This document shows, one piece after another, positions 1 through 5,663 of a DNA stretch of 7,788 nucleotides. The translations under genes were made by a program, and so were the position numbers. Numbering within the stretch: the stretch's first letter is position 1; every line of letters begins with the position of its first letter. Source of the stretch: Oscillospiraceae bacterium (GTDB taxonomy: Bacteria > Bacillota > Clostridia > Oscillospirales > UBA929); contig JAIRML010000074.1 in NCBI GenBank assembly GCA_031258665.1, forward strand, positions 1-7,788. The letters are read 5' to 3'. The notes below the pieces were generated by a model. It had not been told where the DNA came from. It searched no databases and saw only the letters and a program-made list of their open reading frames with translations.

Positions 1-12
1 CCTTTGGTTTTG

Positions 13-48
13 ATGCAATGCACAATTCATAATTCACAATGCACAATT
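13..48. repeat. Degenerate heptamer array, left arm of an imperfect inverted repeat
   Basis: Seven-base units of the type ATGCACA / ATTCATA / ATTCACA / ATGCACA follow one another, and the 12-mer CAATGCACAATT occurs twice (16-27 and 37-48). The array is the approximate reverse complement of the perfect TGTGCAT array at 141-175, so the two enclose an AT-rich core of about 90 bases. Short repeats of this kind are, from memory, common between genes in Clostridia. Whether this is a mobile miniature element or only repeat expansion cannot be decided here. Confidence 0.7.
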
Positions 49-124
49 ACTCCTTTTTCGTGATTTTTAATGTGTAATCAATATTTTTAATATTTTCATC
101 AGCAAATATATTATCCTGTTCCAT
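47..124 (-). CDS. Possible 25-residue small ORF, unknown
   Basis: A 25-codon frame starts ATG-GAA-CAG and ends in TAA, with a purine-rich AAGGAATAGGGAA stretch immediately upstream. The predicted peptide is acidic at first (MEQDNIFADEN) and lysine-rich at the end (KITKKE). It has no membrane segment and no motif I recognise. It lies directly downstream of the kinase on the same strand, and its stop codon is formed at the edge of the left heptamer array. It could be a real microprotein, the beginning of a gene cut off by the repeat, or chance in AT-rich DNA. Chance or a relic is more likely, because a frame this short is expected by accident. Confidence 0.22.
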   Translation of the reverse strand: MEQDNIFADENIKNIDYTLKITKKE

Positions 125-136
125 TTCCCTATTCCT

Positions 137-1456
137 TCATTGTGCATTGTGCATTGTGCATTGTGCATTGTGCATTGCAAACCACACCGCCGTGCCTTTG
201 CCGGGTTCGCCGTCTATGCCGATTTCCCCGCCGTGGGCGTCGATCAGCTTTTTGCAGATGTACAGCCCCATGCCGCTCCGCCCGGTCACATGGCTTTCGC
301 GCTCGATGTAGCGCAAAAATACCTGTTCCTGTATCTTTTGGGGCATACCCTCGCCGCTGTCGGACACGCGGACGGTTTGATACCCATTCCCCGCCGTGAG
401 GCTTACGGCGATTGTGCCGTTTTGGGTATGCCGCGCGGCATTGGAGAGAAGATTTAACACAATCTGTTCGATGGCGTCCGGGTCTGCGGCAACGTCCGGC
501 AAGCCCTCCGGGATTTCAAGAGTCAGCGCGTTGCCGTTTTCGTTGAGCGCGTTAAAATTCGTTTCGGTCACGCGGGAAAGCAAGGCGGCGAGGGAAAGCG
601 GCTCCATAAAGAGCTTGCGCCGCCCGCCCTCAAGAGAGGTCACGTTCAGAAGCTGGCTCACCATGCGCTCTAAGCGTTCGCTTTCGGATTTGATACGGCT
701 TTGGTTAAACTCCATTTCCGGCACGTTCAACGGTTGTTTGCTCAATTCCCGCAAAGTGTCGACGGCGTAGTTGCGCGTGACGGTGATCGGGGTTTTCAGT
801 TCATGGGAAACATTCTCTAAAAACTCACTTTTCAGCTTGTCGAGTTCCGCAAGCCGCTGCTGCCGGTCGTTGTAAATGCGGATATGGAGCATGATGACCA
901 CCGTAAGCAGCACGCTTGCCGCCGTGATACCCACCAGCACATCGCAGACATAAGCAAATTCCGTCCCAAGCGGCGTGACCGTTTCGGGGTAGAAATACGC
1001 GACAAGGCAGCAAGCCGCATACAGCGCAGATTCGACGGCAAGCGCGGCGTTCCGCTCCCGGTTTTCAAGCAGGATGGCCGTGTAAATAATGGCGAACATA
1101 AAGAAGCAGGGCATACCGCTTCGGTACCCGCCCGCCGTGAAAAACAGAATCGGGAACGCAATCATAAACACAGCGATGATGACAGCCCATGAGCCGATGT
1201 GATAGCTTATCCGCTTTTTCTCCGTGAGGCGCAGCAGAATCAGCGCCAGCGCGGAAGCCGCGAGGTTGAGGGCAATATTGGCCGCTCCCGCGTCTGTGAC
1301 GACAGAACTTACGGCGGTGACAAGCCCCGCCGCGAATCCCGCGAAGCCGAGCAGATTGAAGGACTGCACACGCAGATCAAGCGCGGGGTCGAAATACCGC
1401 GCCATAAATCTTGCGCGCGCGTTATCTTCCATCCTTGCCGCCATTTTTGTCATCAT
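137..1456 (-). CDS. Orphan membrane sensor histidine kinase with repeat-derived C-terminus
   Basis: Predicted two-component sensor kinase of 439 residues that autophosphorylates on a histidine and passes the phosphate to a response regulator. About six hydrophobic segments occupy residues 34-192 and include the motif FFTAGGYRSGMP. The dimerization/phosphoacceptor motif FLENVSHELKTP has its histidine at about 218. The ATPase domain shows an N box (NLLSNAARHT, about 335-344), G1 (DSGEGM, 366-371) and G2 (GRSGMGL, 392-398). There is no large extracellular sensor domain, so the signal is probably sensed in or at the membrane. The last 12 or so residues (MHNAQCTMHNAQ) are encoded by the TGTGCAT array and not by ordinary kinase sequence. 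No response regulator is in the window. The start is uncertain: ATG codons at 1456, 1453, 1444 and 1432 are all possible, and the one at 1456 has no well-placed ribosome binding site. Confidence 0.9.
   Translation of the reverse strand: MMTKMAARMEDNARARFMARYFDPALDLRVQSFNLLGFAGFAAGLVTAVSSVVTDAGAANIALNLAASALALILLRLTEKKRISYHIGSWAVIIAVFMIAFPILFFTAGGYRSGMPCFFMFAIIYTAILLENRERNAALAVESALYAACCLVAYFYPETVTPLGTEFAYVCDVLVGITAASVLLTVVIMLHIRIYNDRQQRLAELDKLKSEFLENVSHELKTPITVTRNYAVDTLRELSKQPLNVPEMEFNQSRIKSESERLERMVSQLLNVTSLEGGRRKLFMEPLSLAALLSRVTETNFNALNENGNALTLEIPEGLPDVAADPDAIEQIVLNLLSNAARHTQNGTIAVSLTAGNGYQTVRVSDSGEGMPQKIQEQVFLRYIERESHVTGRSGMGLYICKKLIDAHGGEIGIDGEPGKGTAVWFAMHNAQCTMHNAQ
138..178. repeat. Perfect tandem heptamer array (TGTGCAT)x5
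   Basis: Five uninterrupted copies of TGTGCAT fill 141-175, with a partial unit (CAT) before them and TGCA after. The array forms the 3' end of the histidine kinase gene. Because seven is not a multiple of three, gain or loss of one unit would shift the reading frame of the kinase tail. It is the right arm of the imperfect inverted repeat whose left arm is at 13-48. Confidence 0.95.
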
Positions 1457-1523
1457 CCCCCACGCTGAGTTCGGCGGTGGTTTTCTTGAACTCCGATTTT
1501 TCGTTTTCTTTGTCGATTTTCAT
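1422..1523 (-). pseudogene. Truncated start of an AlbA_2-like (Schlafen-type) gene
   Basis: A 33-codon frame begins with ATG at 1523-1521, preceded by an AAGGAG site with 8-base spacing, and ends in TAA at 1424-1422. The first residues, MKIDKENEKSEFKKTTAEL, resemble the opening of AlbA_2-domain ATP-binding/DNA-binding proteins, which typically read E-x-x-EFKK(S/T)T-x-EL and continue with a conserved domain. Here the similarity stops after EL and a hydrophilic tail rich in D, K and G follows (SVGDDDKNGGKDGR). The frame overlaps the start of the kinase gene by about 35 bases. I read it as a gene start severed by a deletion or rearrangement. It could still be translated and couple ribosomes into the kinase. 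The family match is from memory and rests on about 19 residues. Confidence 0.5.
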
Positions 1524-1545
1524 AACTCGGTCTCCTTATAGTACC

Positions 1546-1570
1546 TTTATTGCCGCGAAGCGGCAATAAA
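1546..1570. other. Perfect 11-bp hairpin, 3-base loop
   Basis: TTTATTGCCGC, a GAA loop and GCGGCAATAAA form a perfect stem of 11 base pairs. On the minus strand it lies between the hemW stop and the ribosome binding site of the truncated AlbA_2-like frame, about nine bases before AAGGAG. It is followed by GGTAC and not by a run of T, so it is not a standard intrinsic terminator in that direction. On the plus strand it is followed by A residues. It may be an mRNA stabilising structure, an attenuator or the end of a mobile segment. Confidence 0.75.
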
Positions 1571-1604
1571 AAACGAGAAATTTGGGTTGTGGGGGGCATG
1601 TTTG

Positions 1605-2756
1605 TCACGGGCCCTCCGTCCGCGCCTCCAGCACGTCCGCGATGATCCGGTTCGACACCAAAAAACCCTTCGGCGTCAGCCGCCAGCGGTTCCCCTCGCT
1701 GCGGGCAAAGCCGTGCGCGGCCCGCGCCTCCAGTACGCGTTCGACGGGCTCGAAGTTCCCCTTGTACAGACGGACATATTCGTTGCCCGACACGCCGTCC
1801 GCCGTGCGCAGGCGCAGCATCAGATACTCCGCCGCCCGCGCCTCGGGGGGGAGTTCCTCCATCTCATGCAGCACATCGCCGTCACCCAGCATGCCGCCCA
1901 CGTACGCCTCCAGGTCGCGGACATACGACCAGCGCCGGCCGCCAAAGTCCGAACAGGCCGACGGGCCGAGACCGATGTAGGGCGCCAGTGTCCAGTACTT
2001 CAGATTGTGACGGGAGACCCGCCCGGGCCGGGCAAAATTCGAGATCTCATAGTGCAAATATCCATTTTCTTCCAGTATCGAGACGGCGGCCAGGTATTGG
2101 TCGGCCTGCGCGTCGTCATCGGGGAAGGCGTAGTCCGCCCGGTCGCGCCAGAGCGGCGTGCCCTCCTCCAGTTTGAGGCCGTAACAGGAGATGTGCTCGG
2201 GCCCCCACGCGACAATCTCGCGCAGTGTCGCGCGCCACTCCTCCACCGTCTGGCCGGGCAGACCGTAGAGCAGGTCGACGCCGATGTTGTCGAAGCCGGC
2301 CGCCCGCGCCCCCTCGAAAGCCGATTGGGCCTGGCGCGCGTTGTGGACCCGCCCCAGCAGGGCGAGTGTATCGTCCTCCAGCGACTGCACGCCGAGGGAG
2401 AGGCGGTTGAAGCCCTCCCGCCGCAGTTTTTTCAGCAGTTTATCGTCCACGACGCCGGGGTTTGCCTCCAGCGTGATCTCCGCGCCGGCGGCCAGCGGAA
2501 AGCGCCGCCGGATGATGTCCATCAGCGTGTGCAGCGGCCCCAGCCCCAGCACCGGCGGCGTGCCGCCGCCGAAGTAGACCGTGTCTACCGTGTGCCGCGT
2601 GAGGGCGGGCGCCGTCTCCGTCAGGTGGGCGGCCAGCGCCTTTGTATAGGTCTGTTTGGCGCGTTCATCCCCGCCCGGCACCGAATAAAAGTCACAGTAG
2701 TCGCATTTTTTTTGACAAAACGGAATGTGAAGATACAGCCCCACCGCCTGCCCCAC
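1605..2756 (-). CDS. hemW: HemW, radical SAM heme-binding protein (HemN-like)
   Basis: Predicted 383-residue radical S-adenosylmethionine protein of the HemN superfamily, cytoplasmic. The [4Fe-4S] motif is CQKKCDYC (Cys 14, 18, 21), followed by Asp-Phe-Tyr; true HemN enzymes carry a further cysteine just after this motif. YFGGGTPP lies at 61-68, GLPGQT at 165-170 and HNLKYW, a motif typical of HemW, at 250-255. HemW family members bind heme and are thought to deliver it to membrane hemoproteins; coproporphyrinogen oxidase activity is not expected. The chosen GTG start has a G-rich Shine-Dalgarno run (AAGGGGGGG) 8 bases upstream and gives the usual family length. A second GTG lies five codons downstream, and a TTG overlapping the lepA stop is less likely. 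It follows lepA by 38 bases and is probably cotranscribed with it. Confidence 0.95.
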   Translation of the reverse strand: MGQAVGLYLHIPFCQKKCDYCDFYSVPGGDERAKQTYTKALAAHLTETAPALTRHTVDTVYFGGGTPPVLGLGPLHTLMDIIRRRFPLAAGAEITLEANPGVVDDKLLKKLRREGFNRLSLGVQSLEDDTLALLGRVHNARQAQSAFEGARAAGFDNIGVDLLYGLPGQTVEEWRATLREIVAWGPEHISCYGLKLEEGTPLWRDRADYAFPDDDAQADQYLAAVSILEENGYLHYEISNFARPGRVSRHNLKYWTLAPYIGLGPSACSDFGGRRWSYVRDLEAYVGGMLGDGDVLHEMEELPPEARAAEYLMLRLRTADGVSGNEYVRLYKGNFEPVERVLEARAAHGFARSEGNRWRLTPKGFLVSNRIIADVLEARTEGP

Positions 2757-2794
2757 GGCACGCGCCCCCCCTTCTTGCTGCTCCCCGAGAGTCG

Positions 2795-4606
2795 TCAATT
2801 TTCGTCCAGTTTCAGCACCGCCATGAAGGCCTCCTGCGGCACCTCGACGCTGCCGAGGCTGCGCATGCGCTTCTTGCCCTCTTTTTGCTTTTCGAGCAGC
2901 TTTTTTTTCCGCGTGATGTCCCCGCCGTAGCATTTGGCCAACACGTCTTTGCGCAGGGCCTTGACAGTCTCGCGGGCGATGATCTTCCCGCCGACCGCCA
3001 CCTGCACCGGCACCTCGAACATCTGCCGGGGGATGTTGTCCTTCAGCTTTTCGGCGATGCGCCGCGCGCGGGGGTAGGCCTTGTCGGTGTGGACAATGAA
3101 ACTCAGCGCGTCCACCGGGTCGCCGTTCAACAGGACATCCAGCTTGACAAGGTCGCTCTTGCGGTACTCGGAAAACTCGTAGTCGAGCGACGCGTACCCC
3201 CGCGTGCGGGATTTGAGCGCGTCGAAGAAGTCGTAGATGATCTCGCCGAGCGGCAGGTCGTAGTGCATCTCCACCCGGTCGGCGTCGAGATACTTCATGT
3301 CGCGAAACGTCCCGCGCCGCTCCTGGCACAGGTCCATGATGCTCCCGACATACGCGGAGGGCGTCAGAACGTTCGCTTTGACAAACGGCTCCTCCGGGTA
3401 ATCGAGCTCCGTGGGGTTCGGGTAGTTGAGCGGGTTGTCGATCAGCGCGGTCTCGCCGTCTGTCTTGTGGATCTTGTAGATGACGCTGGGCGCGGTCGTG
3501 ATGAGGTCCAAATTGTACTCCCGCTCCAGCCGCTCCTGGATGATCTCCATGTGCAAAAGGCCCAAAAAGCCGCAACGAAAGCCGTAACCCAGCGCCACCG
3601 AGGTCTCCGGCTCGAAGGTCAGGGAGGCGTCGTTCAGCTTCAGCTTGTCCAGCGCGTCGCGGAGGTCCGGGTATTTGGCGCCGTCGGCCGGGTAGACGCC
3701 GGAGAACACCATCGGCTGCACGCGGCGGTAACCGGGCAGCGGCCGCGCGGCGGGGCGGGCGTCGTCGGTGACCGTGTCGCCCACCTGCGTCTCGCGCACT
3801 GTCTTGATGGAGGCGGTGAAATAGCCCACCTCGCCGGCCGCGAGCCCGTCGGCGCACGGCTCCATCCCCAGCGGCCGCAGCACGCCTGTCTCCACGACCT
3901 CAAAGACCGCCCCGGTCTCCATCATGCGGATGGCCTGCCCCGGGCGCAGCCGCCCCTCCATCAGCCGGATGTAGACGATGACACCCCGGTAGGAGTCGTA
4001 TTGGCTGTCAAAAATCAACGCGCGAAGCGGCGCGCCCGGGTCTCCCGCGGGCGCGGGGATACCGGACACAACGGCCTCCAGCACCGCGTCGATGCCCTGC
4101 CCCAGCTTGGCCGAGACGCGGGGCGCGCCCAGCGCGGGCAGGCCGATGACATGTTCGACTTCCTGCGCGGCCCGCTCCGGGTCGGCGGAGGGCAGGTCGA
4201 TCTTGTTGAGGATCGGCAGAACCTCGAGGTCGTGTTCGAGCGCCAGATAGGTGTTGGCCAATGTCTGCGCCTCGATGCCCTGCGCGGCGTCCACCACCAG
4301 CAGCGCGCCCTCGCAGGCGGCCAGGCTGCGGGACACCTCGTAGTTGAAGTCCACATGGCCCGGCGTGTCGATGAGGTTCAGCACATACGCCTGCCCGTCG
4401 GCCGCCGTGTAGTCGAGCCGCACGGCGCGCGCCTTGATCGTGATCCCCCGCTCGCGCTCCAGCTCCATGTTGTCCAAGATCTGGTCGGCCATCTCCCGCT
4501 GGGCCACCGCGTGGGTGGCCTCAATCAGCCGGTCGGCCAATGTGGATTTTCCGTGATCGATGTGGGCGATGATGCAGAAATTGCGCAGTCTGTCTTGCTT
4601 TACCAC
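2795..4606 (-). CDS. lepA: Elongation factor 4 (LepA), ribosome-associated GTPase
   Basis: Full-length translational GTPase of 603 residues. The GTP-binding motifs are in order: P loop AHIDHGKS (14-21), switch I RGITIKA (53-59), DTPGHVDF (80-87) and NKID (134-137). The LepA-specific C-terminal region is intact, with GEIIYDFFDALKSRTRGYAS and, near the end, CYGGDITRKKKLLEKQKEGKKR, the basic tail that contacts the ribosome. EF4 binds ribosomes and is reported to act in back-translocation or initiation under stress. Translation starts at GTG, with AAGGGGA six bases upstream. It is the first gene of a minus-strand unit with hemW, read from the promoter at 4663-4691. This order is the same as in many Firmicutes. 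Nothing is missing. Confidence 0.98.
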   Translation of the reverse strand: MVKQDRLRNFCIIAHIDHGKSTLADRLIEATHAVAQREMADQILDNMELERERGITIKARAVRLDYTAADGQAYVLNLIDTPGHVDFNYEVSRSLAACEGALLVVDAAQGIEAQTLANTYLALEHDLEVLPILNKIDLPSADPERAAQEVEHVIGLPALGAPRVSAKLGQGIDAVLEAVVSGIPAPAGDPGAPLRALIFDSQYDSYRGVIVYIRLMEGRLRPGQAIRMMETGAVFEVVETGVLRPLGMEPCADGLAAGEVGYFTASIKTVRETQVGDTVTDDARPAARPLPGYRRVQPMVFSGVYPADGAKYPDLRDALDKLKLNDASLTFEPETSVALGYGFRCGFLGLLHMEIIQERLEREYNLDLITTAPSVIYKIHKTDGETALIDNPLNYPNPTELDYPEEPFVKANVLTPSAYVGSIMDLCQERRGTFRDMKYLDADRVEMHYDLPLGEIIYDFFDALKSRTRGYASLDYEFSEYRKSDLVKLDVLLNGDPVDALSFIVHTDKAYPRARRIAEKLKDNIPRQMFEVPVQVAVGGKIIARETVKALRKDVLAKCYGGDITRKKKLLEKQKEGKKRMRSLGSVEVPQEAFMAVLKLDEN

Positions 4607-4662
4607 CGGAAGTCCCCTTCCCGCCGCGCGGGCGCCGCGGCCCCTCGCGCCTTTGTACTCAA

Positions 4663-4691
4663 AGTGTAGCCTATGTTCGCGCGCGTGTCAA
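4663..4691 (-). promoter_or_regulatory. Sigma-A promoter of lepA-hemW
   Basis: On the minus strand a perfect -35 box TTGACA (4691-4686) is followed after exactly 17 bases by TACACT (4668-4663), which matches four of six -10 positions. Transcription would begin near 4656, leaving a leader of about 50 bases before the GTG of lepA. That leader contains a GC-rich hairpin (GCCGCG at 4623-4628 with CGCGGC at 4636-4641) just ahead of the ribosome binding site. Confidence 0.75.
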
Positions 4692-4715
4692 GCCGCCGCG
4701 GGGGTATGGGGCGGC
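4690..4715. repeat. GC-rich intergenic repeat, copy 1
   Basis: This 26-base sequence recurs at 4753-4778 with one mismatch (GGGTATGGGG here, GGGTCTGGGG there). Each copy begins with GCCGCC and ends with GGCGGC, so each can also fold on itself. The copy abuts the -35 box of the lepA promoter. Confidence 0.85.
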
Positions 4716-4724
4716 AAACAGCAA

Positions 4725-4744
4725 AGTCAACCTGTGAGTTGACT
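4725..4744. other. Inverted repeat AGTCAAC / GTTGACT
   Basis: A perfect seven-base inverted repeat with a six-base loop (CTGTGA) sits midway between the two direct repeats. No T run follows, so it is not a terminator. It could be a protein binding site or part of a larger folded repeat element. The half-site AGTCAAC resembles a CtsR heptad, but the halves are inverted where CtsR needs direct repeats. Confidence 0.55.
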
Positions 4745-4752
4745 CCCCACCC

Positions 4753-4778
4753 AAGCCGCCGCGGGGGTCTGGGGCGGC
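4753..4778. repeat. GC-rich intergenic repeat, copy 2
   Basis: Second copy of the 26-base repeat (25 of 26 bases identical to 4690-4715). The core GGGTCTGGGG appears again at 5162-5171 in a more diverged context in the ctsR leader, which suggests a dispersed repeat family and not a single duplication. Confidence 0.85.
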
Positions 4779-4829
4779 GGCAATCGGGCGATACTGAAGG
4801 GCAGAGGGACGGCGAAAGGAGGCGTTTGC

Positions 4830-5006
4830 GTGACAAAGGCGAGAGATCCGTTTGCCCTGGAGACCGCCGACGGGTTCCCGGTGCTGCACAGCGAACCGGC
4901 CAGCCGGCCGCACACCGCCCGCGCGGCCGGCCGGCCGGCGCCGTGTCGAAAAGATCAAAAGTCTATGAAATCGGGAGCAAAACCGCCAAACAGGGAGAAT
5001 GTGTGA
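4830..5006 (+). CDS. Possible 58-residue small protein, unknown
   Basis: A GTG-started frame of 58 codons ends in TGA at 5004-5006. It has an unusually good ribosome binding site, AAAGGAGG at 4815-4822, with 7-base spacing. The product is hydrophilic, with no membrane segment or known motif: it starts MTKARDPFALETADGFPVLH, passes through an Ala/Arg/Pro-rich middle and ends in a basic tail. The first 38 or so codons mostly end in G or C as in the neighbouring genes, while the last 20 do not. That suggests either a real gene start whose 3' part has been lost or a small protein with a low-complexity end. No convincing promoter was found for it, and I do not recognise it. Confidence 0.35.
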   Translation: MTKARDPFALETADGFPVLHSEPASRPHTARAAGRPAPCRKDQKSMKSGAKPPNRENV

Positions 5007-5043
5007 GATAATTTTGCCTGGCGCAGTCACAGCGCTTTCATAT

Positions 5044-5060
5044 GGTCAGGAAAGGTCAAA
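5044..5060 (+). promoter_or_regulatory. CtsR operator, box 1
   Basis: Two direct heptads, GGTCAGG and GGTCAAA, are separated by three A residues. This matches the known CtsR box, a tandem RGTCAAA heptad with a three-base spacer. It lies just upstream of the likely -35 element. The second heptad also pairs with an inverted TTTTGACC at 5073-5080, giving 8-base arms. Confidence 0.85.
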
Positions 5061-5067
5061 ATAGCAA

Positions 5068-5096
5068 TTGCCTTTTGACCGCAAAACAGGTACGAT
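5068..5096 (+). promoter_or_regulatory. Probable sigma-A promoter of the ctsR operon
   Basis: TTGCCT (5068-5073) and TACGAT (5091-5096) are 17 bases apart, and each matches four of six consensus positions. The start of transcription would fall near 5103, directly before the second CtsR operator, so bound repressor would cover both sides of the polymerase site. The TTGACC at 5075-5080 looks better as a -35 box, but its spacing to the same -10 is only 10 bases. Confidence 0.5.
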
Positions 5097-5105
5097 AGAA
5101 ACAAA

Positions 5106-5122
5106 GGTCAGGGAATGTCAAG
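5106..5122 (+). promoter_or_regulatory. CtsR operator, box 2
   Basis: The heptads GGTCAGG and TGTCAAG are separated by GAA, the same layout as box 1 but one base weaker. It lies just downstream of the predicted transcription start. An upstream in-frame ATG at 5115-5117 lies inside this operator, which argues against using that ATG as the ctsR start. Confidence 0.75.
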
Positions 5123-5161
5123 GCGGCCTTCAAACACTCGCTTTGCGGTGGATCCGCGAGT

Positions 5162-5194
5162 GGGTCTGGGGAGGTTGCCCCGCGCAAAGGGGGC
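5162..5194 (+). promoter_or_regulatory. ctsR leader with alternative hairpins over the ribosome binding site
   Basis: CCCC at 5178-5181 can pair either with GGGG at 5168-5171 (six-base loop) or with the GGGG of the ribosome binding site at 5190-5193, extended by G5177-C5194. The two pairings exclude each other. The first leaves the ribosome binding site free and the second hides it. The segment also contains GGGTCTGGGG, the core of the repeat at 4690-4778. That this switches translation is inference. Confidence 0.35.
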
Positions 5195-5204
5195 CGGACC
5201 ACCC

Positions 5205-5663
5205 ATGGCCATGAGCGATCTGATCGAGAAATTCCTGCTCCAGATGCTCGAGGAGATGGGCGGTGTCGCCGAACTGCAGCGCGGCGATCTGGCCGAACGC
5301 TTCTCCTGCGTGCCCAGCCAGATTAACTATGTGCTGACGACGCGCTTCAGCCCCGAGCACGGTTTTCTCGTGGAAAGCCGGCGGGGCGGCGGCGGATACA
5401 TCCGCATCACCCGCGTCTCCCCGGAACCAACGGCACTTCTGATGCACGCAATCAACGCCGTTGGAGACGCGATCGACGGCCCCAGCGCCGCCGCGTTTTT
5501 GAAGAACCTGCTGCAGGCGGGCGTGCTGTCGCTCGGGGCCGCGCGGCTGATCGGCGCCGCGCTGGGTGACGCCGCGCTACGCGCGGTCCCGCGGGAGAGG
5601 CGGGCCGCCGTGCGGGCCGGCATTCTCAAACAGTGTCTGGTGCACACATACCACAGCCTGTGA
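5205..5663 (+). CDS. ctsR: CtsR, class III heat-shock repressor
   Basis: Predicted 152-residue repressor that binds tandem heptad operators as a dimer and controls its own operon and other clp genes. The DNA-binding half contains FSCVPSQINYVLTTRF (33-48) and the wing ESRRGGGGYIRI (57-68), whose tetraglycine loop serves as the heat sensor in Bacillus. The C-terminal half (about 75-152), which in other species is contacted by McsB and ClpC, is alanine-rich but of normal length. I chose the ATG at 5205, giving MAMSDLIEKF, because the known family begins close to SD-I-I-E. A GGGGG run lies 11 bases upstream. The ATG at 5211 is the alternative. The frame stays open upstream to 5115, but that part is leader, operator and repeat. 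Two CtsR boxes upstream indicate autorepression. Confidence 0.96.
   Translation: MAMSDLIEKFLLQMLEEMGGVAELQRGDLAERFSCVPSQINYVLTTRFSPEHGFLVESRRGGGGYIRITRVSPEPTALLMHAINAVGDAIDGPSAAAFLKNLLQAGVLSLGAARLIGAALGDAALRAVPRERRAAVRAGILKQCLVHTYHSL

Noticed and set aside
13..178. CRISPR-like appearance of the repeated units
   Set aside because: The units are seven bases long and contiguous, with no spacers of even length and no cas genes.
1538..1566. Promoter-like pair TTGCCG and TACTAT on the minus strand
   Set aside because: Transcription would begin at or within the AAGGAG ribosome binding site, so the transcript could not use it. The TTGCCG is part of the hairpin stem.
2757..3857. In-frame upstream extension of hemW across lepA, which would make a 750-residue fusion
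   Set aside because: The upstream part is an out-of-frame reading of lepA, low-complexity and Arg/Ala-rich. The GTG at 2756 with its own ribosome binding site gives a normal-length HemW.
2642..4669. A 675-codon open frame on the plus strand opposite lepA and hemW
   Set aside because: It is antisense to the well-conserved lepA and hemW genes. Such open frames arise from GC-ending codons, and its translation shows no known domain.
4725..4744. Reading the AGTCAAC inverted repeat as a CtsR or CIRCE operator
   Set aside because: CtsR boxes are direct repeats with a three-base spacer, and CIRCE has different nine-base arms. Neither layout fits.
5115..5204. N-terminal extension of CtsR from an ATG at 5115
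   Set aside because: The ATG lies inside a CtsR operator, and the extension covers leader and repeat sequence. CtsR homologues start close to the SDLIE motif.
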